In this document: positions 1 through 11,545 of the stretch, piece by piece | Layout of the letters: each line of letters opens with the position of its first letter | Position numbering within the stretch: the stretch's first letter is position 1 | Source of the DNA: Dryococelus australis | Lineage: Eukaryota; Arthropoda; Insecta; Phasmatodea; Phasmatidae | Length of the DNA stretch: 64,000 nucleotides | Direction: 5' to 3' | Assembly: GCA_029891345.1 (NCBI GenBank) | Contig: CM057000.1 | Location: forward strand, 140,290,163-140,354,162 | The notes under the pieces: model-generated | Databases searched by the model: none | What the model was told of the DNA's origin: nothing | Seen by the model: the letters and a program-made list of their open reading frames with translations, nothing else | Position numbers and translations under genes: made by a program

Positions 1-163
1 GACTTCTCGTTGGTGCGCCCTAATGCACGAGTGCTGGTGAAGTGCGAGGACCAGCTGTGGCACACGGCTGGTGTCATAGAACTTGAGAGAGGCACGTGCC
101 TTGTCAAGCTGGAGGGAAGCGGTGTGAAGACCGAAGTAGAGCTTGAAAAAATTCTGCCTTTAG
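1..163 (+). CDS. ZGPAT: ZGPAT orthologue, partial: exon with Tudor-like module
   Basis: The window opens inside this exon, in frame from base 1. It encodes about 54 residues with the pattern 'ARVLVKCEDQLWHTAGVIEL' followed by a basic/acidic stretch ending in EKILPL, which resembles the small Tudor-like module behind the CCCH finger of vertebrate ZGPAT (ZIP). In vertebrates ZGPAT is a nuclear protein reported as a transcription repressor and linked to spliceosome factors through its G-patch; that role is family knowledge. The donor GT at 164-165 leaves phase 1, which matches the acceptor at 2534/2535. The start codon and zinc finger lie to the left of the window. The following four exons are collinear with ZGPAT, which makes the call firm. 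Confidence 0.85.
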
Positions 164-2534
164 GTGTGTATATAAACAATAGTATGTGAAGTGATGTATC
201 ATGATATACTTTGTCAAATTGAACTTCAGTAGCATGTCTAGCTGCCGTATTGCCACATTTGACTTGTGGTATATTGTAACCAGTTTATGGTGCATTAACA
301 GTATGGTTTGACCATATATAGTTGATTCACGATAACTCCTGCCGTTTCTGAAGCCCTGCCAAATTTCTGCTTTTGGTTACTGGTTACGTATCCTTCAGCT
401 ACACGTAAACATAAACACTGCCATGTGACTTCTACTTTTATAACTGTCAAATGCGTTGGTTGCTGTTTACAGCTGTCCAAAGAATTATGTAATATTGCAG
501 AAACCATTTCCTACGAATATTCACAATGTAGACCTGTAACAATATTTAGGTCAGCTTTATAACTATTTGTTACACATGATATAGCACGTTACACATAATA
601 CGCATTAATATTTTGCCACGACGGTGTTTGTTACATCTGTGGTGTAAACAACAGTAGTATTTAACCTGTTGTTATTAATATGTGTTTGGAATAAAAATTA
701 AAGTGAAGGGACAACCAGTCCAACGAAACGACGCAGTAAATTCAAGCACGCAACTCGTGCCTCTTATTTATTGTACATCGACAAACTTAAAAGATAGTGG
801 TGAACACACAAACACATATGCCTGCCATAGCATTTATTCTGCTAATATTTACATGCATTAGCACTTACTGGTTTGTAGTTTTTTTTTATTATTTATTTAA
901 TTTTATCTGGGCGGACTTTGTATTTTGTTTGGATTGTTGCAGACATTCAAATCATCACAGAAACGTAAGCTCATTACACAACTGTTTTCCAAACACCTAC
1001 TGCAAAGGTAAACCATTGTGATAAACAGACGTGAAGGTAAATAATAAATTTCGTCATAACATCAGTTCATGGTTAAAACGTGTAATTTTTGCACATATTT
1101 GAAATCAAACACACACACCTGGCCTGCGTAACGATTACAACGCAGCCACCAATCCCTTTCATATGCAACTATTACAACACATTTCACTCTGCCGTGGAAA
1201 CACATATTTATCACAACGTTGTAACTTCCGTAGGATGTTTCAAAAACACGAGTACGAACGTGACTCTTCATTGAGAAACACGCTGTGTCATTGTATGTCG
1301 CCCACCGCTGCCATATTGGGAACACTCTCCACACCACGTCTGCCAACCTGCTGGATTTGTGTCGCGCCATCACATCTAAAATATGTCATTGCATCTAAAT
1401 AACATATAATGAGTATTTAAATAATAAAATCTCGTTTCAATTGTAAATTACAATCTCAGACAGCATTACTGTTACTGTAATTAGTATGAGATGTGCTGAG
1501 ATTAGAAATAACAAAATGTATACCTTTCTTACACAGGTGATACGATCTTCCCGAAAGAGAGACAGAGAGAACGAGAGAGACACGCTCTGCTTCGCATATT
1601 GAACCTTTTTTTCCGGATGGAAAAAAAATACCAGCCTACACACTGGAATTTGCGCAGATATTTTTACTGCAGCAATGAAATGTGTTTCCGCCAGTGCTAC
1701 CTAACAATACAAATATATCAGTTGGCAATGTTTAACTTACAAATAGTATACATAAAACGAGCTTAAAAATATTTTAACTATGAACTATTTTTTACCGGCC
1801 ATTGCCAACACGTCGCTGCTCTCGCTGTTGTTAATTCATATTTAATACGAAATAAATATTACAAATTATATAAGATACTAAGGTAAAGTTTCATTTATTC
1901 AATAATACAGTACTCTAAAGTTAAGCACAGTGTTAAGTATTTGTGGAATACAAGTTATTGGAAAAACAGGTTGACATAATACGCTTAGGCTGATTTTTCA
2001 AAGGTTCAATTCAAAAACGCCGAAGTAAGCGTGAATGGACTATAGTTATGTTTTTCGCAAACTGGAAATTTTTCAGCTGGTTAACAATTTTTACCATTAA
2101 TAAGTGCACTTATAGCAGACAGAATAGTTACCTATGTGCTAAAGCTGTGCTAAATACAATTTTGGTAATTGAAATTTTTTTTCCTTTCTCCCCAATATAT
2201 GTATTGTGTTTTGTTCAAGTGTCATTGTGTTGTATGATGTGAGTAGTTATTTTGGTGTAAATGTGTGCGGCTATATAAATTAGTCTATTGTAACAGAGAA
2301 AACAGAAAAAAATATGTTAAACAAAAGGCCAGGGAAAAAAATGTTTGTGGTCTCAATATAAAATAAATGACGAATTTTCAATTGGAAAAAAAGTGGCTAG
2401 GCTAAGGATGGCACGTACACTTGTACATGTAACCATTAATCTGTATTTTAATTTGAGAGTGTTTAATGGAGATTCTGTGTACAGGGCAGTGACATGAAAC
2501 AGAACATATAGCAATATTTGTTTTTACTTTGCAG
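164..2534 (+). other. Intron 1 of ZGPAT orthologue
   Basis: A 2.37-kb AT-rich intron with no credible coding sequence. The acceptor is TTTGCAG at 2528-2534. At 326-375 and 1985-2045 are ends that resemble the left and right ends of the degraded element at 53.5-53.9 kb (TTTCTGAAGCC on the left, TTTTTCAAAGGTT plus GACTATAGTTATG on the right). An old transposon may therefore fill much of the intron. A GA-rich run lies at about 1555-1585. Confidence 0.6.
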
Positions 2535-2716
2535 GCGACAGTAGTGTTGACGACGTGGCTGTTAGCAGCAGTAGCATTAGCTCTGACAGTAGCGAGAGTG
2601 ACAGTGAAGCCATAGAGCAGGACGAGAGAAGTCGGGTGTCCAGCTTAGTTGTGGAGAAAACCCTGTTGTCATCTCCAACATCCTCAGCCCTTGGAAAGTG
2701 GGAGCAGCATACCAAG
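2535..2716 (+). CDS. ZGPAT: ZGPAT orthologue: Ser/Asp/Glu-rich linker exon
   Basis: The exon begins after TTTGCAG and ends at ACCAAG before GTGAGA. It completes a phase-1 glycine codon and then reads 60 codons, ending in phase 0. The peptide is low complexity (VAVSSSSISSDSSESDSE), then has a hydrophobic patch and ends in ALGKWEQHTK. The last motif corresponds to the W-E-x-H-T segment that immediately precedes the G-patch in vertebrate ZGPAT, so this exon is the acidic/serine linker between the Tudor-like module and the G-patch. The serine-rich tract is a plausible phosphorylation region (inference). Confidence 0.88.
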
Positions 2717-3021
2717 GTGAGACAAAATGTAGAGGAGGTGTTTCCTAAATTTTCCATTCTAATACCAATTGCAGATTTCTACTTCATTTCTCACAACCTA
2801 ACTATTTTTGAGGTGCTGCTTCATGTGTGAAGTTAATTAAATACATACGATGTACTTAGAATGGGTATTTCTGTTCCTTATAACGCCCTAAAATTTTTAC
2901 TGGACTCAATGTGTGTGCTCGTACAAAATTTACATGGTTAAGAGTAAACATTTTATAGATTTTTTAGATTAACCAGTGCTCTATTGATATTTAAATTAGT
3001 AGTGCTGGTGTTTGTCAACAG

Positions 3022-3142
3022 GGTATTGGGTCTATGCTTATGGCACGAATGGGCTACATTACGGGTGCTGGCTTGGGAAAAAACAGCGATGGTCGAACAG
3101 AGCCTGTTGAAGCTGTAATTTTGCCTGCTGGAAAATCATTGG
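3022..3142 (+). CDS. ZGPAT: ZGPAT orthologue: G-patch domain exon
   Basis: This 121-nt exon follows TTTGTCAACAG and ends before GTAAGT at 3143. It encodes [20 protein letters not shown], then the conserved N-x-x-G-R-x-E-P-V-x-A-V-x-L-P-x-G-K-S-L tail. It carries the regular glycines and the M-G-Y/G-x-G-L-G-K signature of a G-patch, the motif that contacts RNA and DEAH-box helicases. The exon starts exactly at the first G-patch residue. It ends in phase 1 and joins across the 22.5-kb intron 3 to the exon at 25632, restoring an aspartate codon. Confidence 0.93.
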
Positions 3143-3879
3143 GTAAGTTATAGTGTGTGTATTTCAAAGTAATATACAGTACAGTCAAACTTTAATTTTA
3201 CAGGCACTCACGGTTTTCCAAAAAAATTTTGTACGATGGACTTGTCCGTATGAACCAAAACCCGAATTTCATTTCAAGTACACCCTCCCCCCCCCCCCCC
3301 TTTCACGTTTTAAACATGAAAATTGTGTCCAAACTGCATATTTTGCTAACTGGGTACATGAAGTCATGTTCATACTTCTATAATAAAAAAAATTAAGGCT
3401 GATTAGTTAACCGAATTTTTGGTTGGTTCCATTCTGTCATTTTTTATAAAAACCGAAACCAGCCCAAATTCTCAGAAAAAAAAACAACCAGTCAGGTTTT
3501 TCTTGCACCGAAGTTAAAACATTTATGCTTAGTCAGAACGCCACAGGATAATATGGTGGCGACTTTGGCGCAAGACAGGCAACTGCTGCTGTTTTGAGGC
3601 AGCAGTTGCCATTCTTATTCTAAGAACTAAACTGGCAGACTGTTGCTCAAAAAGCAGGGAATGGTGAGTGGGAGAAGCTACCCTGCTATGAGGTAATCAT
3701 CTACGGTAAGTGTGAGGGAGAGAGTGAGATACTGCTCCCACCCCACTGTGACCTGCTGTGACAGGTGCGGAAAGAGATAATCATCTTCAGCGTGTATTGC
3801 GGGGTCGCCGAATTACCAGCTTTGCAGGTGTCACACTGCAGCTCCACCTTGACATTTCTGTACTTAAAATTTTTTAAAA
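3143..3879 (+). other. Start of ZGPAT intron 3, unannotated
   Basis: Unique-looking intronic sequence between the donor and the first LTR. It contains a cytosine run near 3285-3300 and a segment at about 3405-3520 with A-rich tracts. I see no credible coding sequence. Confidence 0.5.
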
Positions 3880-5517
3880 TGACGCACACCCGGTTAGACT
3901 GACAGGCACGTTGGTCTAGGATTTTGTCCGATAAACCAAAAGCGGGGTGGTTTAGTTTAAATAGACGATGAGAGGCGAGGGGTGATGGTTAGCACTTACT
4001 TCTGCTTCTTGGGTGCTGTGGTCGTAGTCTGTTTCACCCAGACATGGTGAACTTGGCCTACGCCGAAGCGACGATTCCACTGATAGGTTTTGTTGGTCCA
4101 GAAGTTAATGTTAACCTAGCCAAATCTCACTTTGATACTGGTCAACAACTCTTTTACCACAAGGTGACACAAGGGATGAATACATAGACAAGGAGATACG
4201 TACAATACAATGACCGGAGCAGTCGACACTGACTCGTGCTTGAGTTGGGCAGTGTGGTCCCATTCCGCTTGCCTTTCCGGGGTAGGTTGAGGAAGTACAC
4301 CCAACTGTCTGGTGGCAAGGAACGCTGCGTTTCGTTCCCTACACTTTTGGCCTTGCCTCTGGCCATAAGGCATCGAGTCTCTGCTCACAGCTTACTGGAT
4401 GTACCCTGACGCGAACAAACTAAACACGATTTACAGTGTTAATCCGGTTTCGGCTTGCTGACCAGGCTCTGTAAAGTCTCCACTGAGTCGCCCCTCCTTG
4501 AATGGTGTTGCTAGTGATTGTGGCTCCTCTGTTCCTCTCCGCCAGCACTAGACAGTGCTCTGACAGTTGGAAAGCAATCGATGGCCATTTAATGAGTGTG
4601 TGAGAAAATATGAGGGTCCCCTGAAGGGTGCCCGTAGTTGGAACAAATTCAGTTATTATAAAATACCCGGTTCTTGTCAAGGGTTTACGTAGCAACCTGT
4701 ATGTAGCAGGTAAACAGACAGATACTCTAAGAAATAAAACCTTGAAGGTAGGAAAGAAAAGTATGTTTATTGAAGTCTCAATAGACATGCGACACTTGCT
4801 ACCTCCTGCCAGGCAATTGAGTACTGAAGGTTACTACTTTGGTTAGGTGTAGGCGACCTGTTTCTAGGTTGTAAGCGGGAAAGATAAATCTAGACGGTAA
4901 AATATATGTTACTTCTAAACTGTTCTAATAAAGGTGTCTTGAGGAGACAAAGCAAATTTAATACGTGTTGGTGAGCGTGTTCTCTGGTTGTTGGGATGAT
5001 TGATCGTCGACAGTGAAGTAGCCATAGGGGACGTACTCAAAGCTTCAAAGTTCTCTGGATGCCCCAGCACTGAGCAATGCTCTGGGATGTCGCGAGAGAT
5101 GAAACAAGAATGACTCCCCGAGCCCGGCAGTGTCCGGACTTATATAGGTGAAGCTTGTAGGCTGCCGCTGCGGGGAGGGTGAGTTTCCTACCCTGGGTGT
5201 CGTAGGAGTTGAAAAACTCGGGTCAGCAGTAGTCAGCATTTCTGTTTCATGCCTCTTCTGCAGCGCTCAGCCTTGCCCGCGGTCCGGGCAGCTTGTGGGC
5301 TCAGGGGGGTTGCGGGGTGGGGTCATGTCTTCCGGGTTGCATAACCTTCAGGTGATGAGAATTCGCTTATAAGTTCCTGTTGCCTGGTAGAGTAGGCAGC
5401 CGAGAATTCATATGGACAATTCTCTATGTGTCTTTCTTACATCTGTAGCAGTGGAAGTAGGAACCTTAGCAATGAGTAGTAATTGTTGTTAATTAGTAGT
5501 AGGAGTGGCACGCATCA
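3880..5517 (-). repeat. Solo LTR of a Ty3/Gypsy-like element (LTR e)
   Basis: The 1638-bp unit ends in TGACGCACAC on the left and CGCATCA on the right, so on the - strand it runs TGATGCG to GTGCGTCA (TG...CA). It is flanked by AAAA at 3876-3879 and 5518-5521, a plausible 4-bp target duplication, although an A-rich site makes this weak evidence. Internal - strand signals are a TATA box (TATATAA, complement of 5140-5146) and AATAAA (complement of 4766-4771). It aligns by eye along its length to the + oriented LTR at 7574-9183 and to the fragment at 5772-7165. No internal region is attached, so it is a solo LTR left by LTR-LTR recombination. Confidence 0.7.
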
Positions 5518-5771
5518 AAAAGCAATATGAAATGTGACATTCATTACCTGGCAACTGGCAGTGCTTCAATTATACTCTCGGTGAAATATGAGCGTGCTGA
5601 ATTTGAAAATTATACATATTAATAATTTTTAATTTTCTGAATATGAACAAAGTTGAATTATGCTGGAAATTGTGTTACACAACCTTGTAAAATTAATAGT
5701 TTTATTTGAAAAGTTCAAAATATAAATTGTTGAAGTTGCACTGTTTTAAGGGTATATTACTAAAGTCCAAC

Positions 5772-7165
5772 TTCGTGGGCGTTGTGGTCGGGGTAGGTTT
5801 CATCTAGACGTGATGGATTCGTTCTACGCCGGATTGGAGATTCCACAGGTGTGCTTTGTTCGTCTAAAAGTTGAGGTCGTCCCAGCCAAGTCGCACTTCA
5901 GTACCAGTCAGGAACACTTTACCACAGGGTGACACGTAGGATGTATGCGGATACAAGGCGGGAAGTCGATTACCAGAACTGGAGCAGGCGCGACTTGGTG
6001 ACATCTAAGTTCGGCGGCACTGTCCCGTTCCACCTATCTCTCCTGCATACGGCATTGTAGTGCGATCCACTGTTTCGGAGCAGAGCGAGCCAGGTATTGT
6101 TGCCTACGTTTTCTACTACTCCTCTTCTCATGAGGCATAGGGCAAACAGTTCGACAGCCTACATGATGCACTTAGACAGGAAGGTTTGACAGTGTAACAC
6201 AACAGTGACTTGCCGGCACGAGCTCGATAAGAGTCCCCACTCACCCACCACAGTATGCGGGCTGATTAGGGATGTGGAGCCGTGGGGACCGCCAAGTATC
6301 TACTGATTGTGCGTTCGCACTAGGTTGAACAGCAGAACTTCAGGCTACAGTCACCGCGCACTGACTTAGTGCGAGTGGTGAGAAATAACCTTAGTCTGTC
6401 ATCCCTCTCGATATGAAGGTGTTTCTAGTGGTTGTGGCGTCCCTGTTTCTCCCAATACCTCTGACTTAGTGCTATTGTGTTACCGGGAAGAAACAGGTAG
6501 TCGACAAATATGTATTTCTTCTGACATGCAGACATCTAAAATGGTTCCACAGTCAGGCTAACTCGGTTTTAATAAATCTCCCGGTTCCTGTCAGCAGTGC
6601 ACTGCGTTTTCTGTCTCCAACCGTTGATTCAAACAAATATCCTTGGAAATGAAAAACAGAAAGGTAGAGAACAATGAGTGTTTATTGAATATTCAATAAA
6701 CACGTGACCCATTCTACTTCCTATCTTACCGTGGAGGGATGAAAGTAACTGCGGTTCCAGGTGTAGGCAACCTGGTTCTAACAAAGGGAGATAGCTGGTT
6801 CTAGATGAAAACAAATAAGTTAAAGTTAAACTGCTAACTAAAAGGTGTCTAGAGGAAGCAAAGTGAAGATGAATACGTATGTTCGTGTTCGTTGGTCATC
6901 CAGGCGTAGTAAGTAGCCGTTGGGGGCGGACTTGTAGTTTCCAAGATCTCTGGAAGTCCCAACACTGATTTAGTGCGAGATGTCGCGAGAGATGTGTAAG
7001 AATAACTCCCGAGCCCGGCAGCGTCCGGACTTATATAGTGGAAGCTTGTAGGCTGCCCGCACAGGCTGTGGGGTGGGAGTGACAGTCCTTCTGCCCTGGT
7101 TGGCGTGTAAAAACTCTGGTCAGCATTTCTGCTTCGTGCCTTGTCGGTGTCGCTCGGCCTTGACT
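5772..7165 (-). repeat. Truncated LTR of the same family (LTR f)
   Basis: Homologous to positions about 4015-5270 of LTR e in the same orientation, but both extremities are missing. It keeps the TATA box (complement of 7031-7037) set in the same conserved context, TCCGGACTTATATAG then AAGCTTGTAGGCTGCC, and AATAAA (complement of 6681-6686). Paired CACTN-type hairpins occur inside, for example GCACTGACTTAGTGC near 6357. Confidence 0.65.
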
Positions 7166-7573
7166 AAGGAATGTTCACGTTCGTAAGTGCTGAAGACACT
7201 CTAACATGATGACATTCTTCATGTAAGCTATCTTCACATAAACACTTTCAAAACGTATGGCGACATTTATAGGTCTACCTACACATCAAGGCAGATTTAA
7301 GTGATGAATATTAATGAAAATATAAAAAGCTAAAATGTCATTGTAATGTCGAAGTCTCTGTCTTCAACTTAATCACTGACACTGTGGTGAGCTTCTTTAC
7401 ATGATTCACTTATGGTAGCCATTACTGTCACTGTGGTGAGCGTCCATTCGTAATGCTACCTACGTAATTAGGCTGTCTGCCACTGAAAAATATGAACCAT
7501 GATGTGTAAAATGTTTATAAAAAGTTACTGATGCACAGCTTTTTACAGCTGTAATAAGAGTTAATTAGCATAT
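7166..7573. other. Intronic spacer between LTR f and LTR g
   Basis: No coding sequence. A short segment, CACTGTGGTGAGC, occurs twice about 50 bp apart (near 7380 and 7430), a minor direct duplication. Nothing else is recognisable. Confidence 0.4.
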
Positions 7574-9183
7574 TGACGCATGCCTCTTATACATCTAATC
7601 TACGACGATTACGACTCATCGCCAAGAGTACCTCTTCCAGCACTACATGCGTGAATGACACGTTGACTACCCTACAAGCAGCAGGAATTTATGAATTCTC
7701 TTCACCTGGAGGATAAGCAATCCGGCATTCACGACGCCCACCCTACTCCACGCTGAGAGAGCCTACAAGGGCATCCTACAAGCTTCCACTATATCAGTCA
7801 GGATGCTGCTGAGCTCGAGAGACATTCTTTTTCTTCTTTCACGACTTTCCACAGCACTGTTCAGTGCTTGGACCTCTAGAGAACTTCGAAGCATTAAGTA
7901 TGCCCCCTGCAGCTACTTCACCATCAACGAACGTCAACCAACAAACGCACTCACGAAAATATTAAATTCACTTTGTCTCCTCAAGAGACCTTTCTTAGAC
8001 CAGTTTAGAAGTATTGTATCTTTTCTCGTTTAGATATTTCTTTCTTGCTTTTTCCATTAGAACCATGTTGCCTACTCCTGGCCAGTGTAGTAACCTTCAG
8101 CACTTCAGCACTCAATGGCTTAGTAGGAGGTAAACATACTTTTGTTTCCTACCTTACCACTTTTATTTCTGAGCGTATCTATCTGTTTGCTTGCTACACA
8201 CAGTTTGCTATGTAGACCATTGGCATGAATCGGGTAATTGATATAACCGATTTAACTTCAATAGCGGGCAACCCTCAGGTGTCCATCATATTTTCTACAC
8301 ACCCATTAGACGTTCACCTGTTGCTTTCCAACTGCCACAGCACTGTACCGTGTCGGTGGAGAGGAACAGACGAGCCACAACCACTAGCAACACCTTCACC
8401 CAGGGAGAAGCGACAGTCTCGAGTTATTGCTTTATCCCACAGCAATGTTAGTGCTGGGATATCTGTAGCTTGAGACCTGCCGTCCATCCCTGTGTGCACG
8501 CACATCCAATGGTGGCATTGGTGACCCAAACAGCTCGCCGTCTCTGATCAGCCCGCATGCGTGGGGGATCAGTGGAGACTTAACAGAGCCTGGTCAGCAA
8601 GCCAAAACCGGACTGACGCTATAAATTGTGTTTAGTTTGGTCAAGTCAAGGTGTACTTAGCATACTGTAAGCAGAGACTAGATGCCTTCAGTCGATAGGC
8701 ATGGTCATAAACGTAGGGATTGAAACGCAGCATTCCTTGCCGTCAGACAGTTGAGTGCACTTCCTCAACCTATTCCGGAACGACTAGTGGAACAGCACTG
8801 CGCCGCCCAACTCAGACATGAGTCAGTATTGTCTGCTCCGGTAACCATCTTATTTGTGTCTCCGTGTTTCCAAATTCATCCCTCGTGTCATCCTGTGGTG
8901 AAAGGATTGTTAACCGCCACTGCTACAGGATTCGGCTGGGATAACGTCAACTTCTGGACAAACGAAACTCACTTATAGAATCGTCAGTTCAGCATAGGTC
9001 TAGCTCGCTACATCTGGGTAAAACCCACTACGACCACGGCACCCAGGAAGCAATAATAATTATGCATGTACTAGGCAACACCCCTTGTCTCTTGCCATCT
9101 ATTTCATCTAGACCACCTAGCTTTTGGTCTAGCGGACAAAATCCTCGACCACTGTGCCTAGTAGCCTATCCGGGTACGCGTCA
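7574..9183 (+). repeat. 5' LTR of Gypsy-like element g
   Basis: A 1610-bp LTR that starts TGACGCATGCC and ends GGTACGCGTCA, directly followed by a 10-nt spacer and a primer-binding site. It is the reverse complement of the LTR e family, including the ATTTTGTCCGCTAGACCAAA block near its 3' end. The TATA region has decayed to CTATATCAG at about 7788-7796. A perfect hairpin AGCACTGTTCAGTGCT lies at 7854-7869. No matching 3' LTR follows. Confidence 0.68.
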
Positions 9184-9193
9184 AGAGCTTTTC

Positions 9194-9211
9194 TGGCTCC
9201 CAACGTGGGGC
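9194..9211 (+). other. Primer-binding site, tRNA-Lys type
   Basis: TGGCTCCCAACGTGGGGC differs at one base from the PBS complementary to the 3' end of tRNA-Lys(1,2). It lies 10 nt after the LTR end. It marks 9184 as the start of the internal region of element g. Confidence 0.75.
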
Positions 9212-9345
9212 ATCAGACTAATAGCTGTGCACAGTAAATAGCATGAATTAGATCGACCATACCCCGAGAACTAAGGGTTAAAACGATCAGTCAAGCGGAC
9301 TTCGAGGAGTCCTCAAAACACCCAGTGGTACCCTTAACCATTACC

Positions 9346-10125
9346 ATGTCAGATGCTGAATTCAACGCACACACTGGCAAAAACTCCGACAATGAACGCA
9401 GCGTATCCAACATACAGTGTAGCCATGACGACTGCCCAGGCAACCAGGAGTGGCACCTGGCCACCCAGCTACCCGTAGAAATGACAATATTCAAGTAACC
9501 AACTTTGCAAGTTGTCCACACAAAGACCCAGTCGCATTCATGCAGAAATGCGAGAAAGACTTCAAAGAAACAGACCTGCCACCGAAACAATGGGTTGACG
9601 GCGTCTAATTGCACTTGAACGGCCTCATCCTCATACGGTGGGAAAGAAACTGAGTTTTTTAACGGACTGGAAGCAGTTCAGTAACCGGATAGCGGTGGAA
9701 TTCACGTGCGAGGAGGTGTTGGCTAGACTAAAGATGCAATTTTATAGCCAGACCCAGGACATGGATGAAGAGGACGAATTGTTTATACGAAACAAGGTAC
9801 GGATTTACCACCACCTTTTTCCGGCAGAGAACGACGAAGAAAATTGTGTATGCTTCATAGTTTGAATGCTATTACCGAAGCTGATAGAACGCGCACTGGA
9901 AACAGAGCGCAATTATGCAGAGCAAGCTGAGCTAGACCGTAGGCAGGCGGACAAGGAGAAGGAGGGGAGGACACTGACAGGCCACGCGCCTGCCCCTACG
10001 CCACCTGAAACCCCGACCTTGACTTTCACTCCCCGCTATAAGATGTCGCCAAAGTGTCTGGCCAGGCGCTGGCTGACATCACATCAGAGACTGCCCCACG
10101 AAGAAAGAGAGGGTGAATCTGGAAC
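9346..10125 (+). pseudogene. Decayed Gag of element g
   Basis: Reading starts at the ATG near 9346 with MSDAEFNAHTGKNSDNER, the same leader as Gag of element a. Only the first half of a PHD-like finger remains (CSHDDCPG), then an internal deletion jumps to the Ty3-type capsid domain. The capsid is spread over several frames: PHKDPVAFMQKCEKDFKE, LPPKQWVDG, then at 9638-9865 TDWKQFSNRIAVEF, EEVLARLKMQFYSQTQ and an acidic D-E-E-D-E-L stretch. A charged region (ERNYAEQAELDRRQADKEKE) and a Pro-rich tail follow. Several frameshifts and stops make it non-functional. No CCHC knuckle is evident here. Confidence 0.72.
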
Positions 10126-10168
10126 CTGAATAAAGGGGAGAAGAACTCCCAGTCTCGTTTCAAATCTA

Positions 10169-10490
10169 ATGCAAGAGTGTGATTTCCCTGGAATACCCCA
10201 TGTAGGCATTCCAGGGACCTGTGTAGAGGTCCGCCTTAATAAAGGAAACAGTCTGGCAGTGCTACACTCGGTCGCCATGGGAAATTTTATAATGAGCGAC
10301 CTACTCACGCCCTGCCAAAGAGCCCAACTGACCCCGGTTAAAAGTAAGGTCAGGCTTGCACAACCGGATTACTTCCTTCAGGTCAAAGGAGGCATAAAGT
10401 TATCGATTTTGATACATAATAAGACCTCCCGCTTTAATTTTATAGCTAAGCCCCTTATCGGGGAATTCATAATTTTGGTGCAACCATAGC
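10169..10490 (+). pseudogene. Decayed retropepsin of element g
   Basis: An open stretch ending at a stop near 10489 aligns with the protease of elements a and c. The expected catalytic D-[ST]-[AG]-A motif reads AVLHSVAMGNFI, so the catalytic Asp has become His. The later LIGEFIILVQPXLL corresponds to the conserved IGE-x-x-I-L-G-Q-P-W-L-L flap/C-terminal region kept in element c. The family usually gives a homodimeric aspartic protease that processes Gag; this copy cannot be active. Confidence 0.6.
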
Positions 10491-11545
10491 TACTGATACA
10501 AAACTGCGTCCTCGACTATGAACGTCGCCTTCAACTGGGAAGAGATGGAGGAACCCTCATTAACTGGGAAGGTAGCCAGCCGAATGCTGCCCCTCCCCGT
10601 ACCCCAATCCACCTCTAACAGTTCTTGATAGAAACTAACCAGCCGTCCCGAAATCACCCGACTGGAAATCAGGCCCGACGAACCCGTCGACGTCATGCGC
10701 GGCTTCAGTCTGAATATGACCCAGACCAAGAGCTTTCAAGGCCACTGACTTCCAAATGAGGCCCTATACTGTTAATGGCAGCTCCCCCAAAGTCGATCCC
10801 AGGCCCACGAGGTAGCCTCAGGCCCGAACCACGGATCTCGATAGAGAGCCATCCTATTCTCCACCCGGAAGACTAGAGATGCAACCACGCCAAGGAGCAG
10901 ACTCCGTTAGTTCCCTGCCCTCGACGCCGACCAGCTATGTCCACCGAGTCATTGTCAGCCCTGACCGGGCCACCCTTAGGTGCACCAAAATGTCTTGGCG
11001 AATTCCCAGAGATAGGGAAGACAGCTGAACACCCTTTTGGTCACATCGGATTGACAGAGCGAACTGAATCGCTAACGGTGAAGGAGATGGAAGCAATCAG
11101 AGCACCTTCCTTCCCACCTGGTAAAACTCCCAAATCAGAAATCTCGGGTGTCCGAGAATTCCCGAAGCCGGTTTCTGATGCCGGGAAGCGACTATACCAT
11201 CCACTGGGCCGCGAACAGGCGAGCACGCCGCAGACCCTGAACGAGCACTTACCACTCCACCTGGTACGACTCCGAAGCCAGAGATCAAGGTCATTCTTAC
11301 TTCAACGAAGTTGACCTCTGGCCCCGACGAAGAAGTACAAGATGCCACTAGACCACCAGAACCCAGGACGTCGAGTTCCGACGAGAGTGCTCCGTCCCAA
11401 CCTCCTGCCATGCAGAAAGAACCGCCCGCCTGGACGTCAAACTCAGACAAGATTGCTCCATCCCAGGAACAACCTGCCACGCAGGACATCCCGTCTACCA
11501 AGATGTCGAGCTTTTTGACAGCTTACAAGTTATTCCTTGTAATTT
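10491..11545 (+). other. Post-protease region of element g, no pol recognised
   Basis: Overlapping open stretches (10937-11314 and 11311-11547) are rich in Pro, Ser, Thr and Glu. In this stretch I find none of the reverse transcriptase, RNase H or integrase motifs. A short segment near 10920-10990 (PTSY followed by basic residues) resembles the TPTNYDQK stretch downstream of protease in element c. The region ends abruptly at about 11545, where the inverted 3' end of element a begins. Confidence 0.45.

Noticed and set aside
2524-2757. 77-codon - strand stretch
   Set aside because: Antisense shadow of ZGPAT exon 2; its Leu/Ser richness mirrors the Ser/Glu exon.
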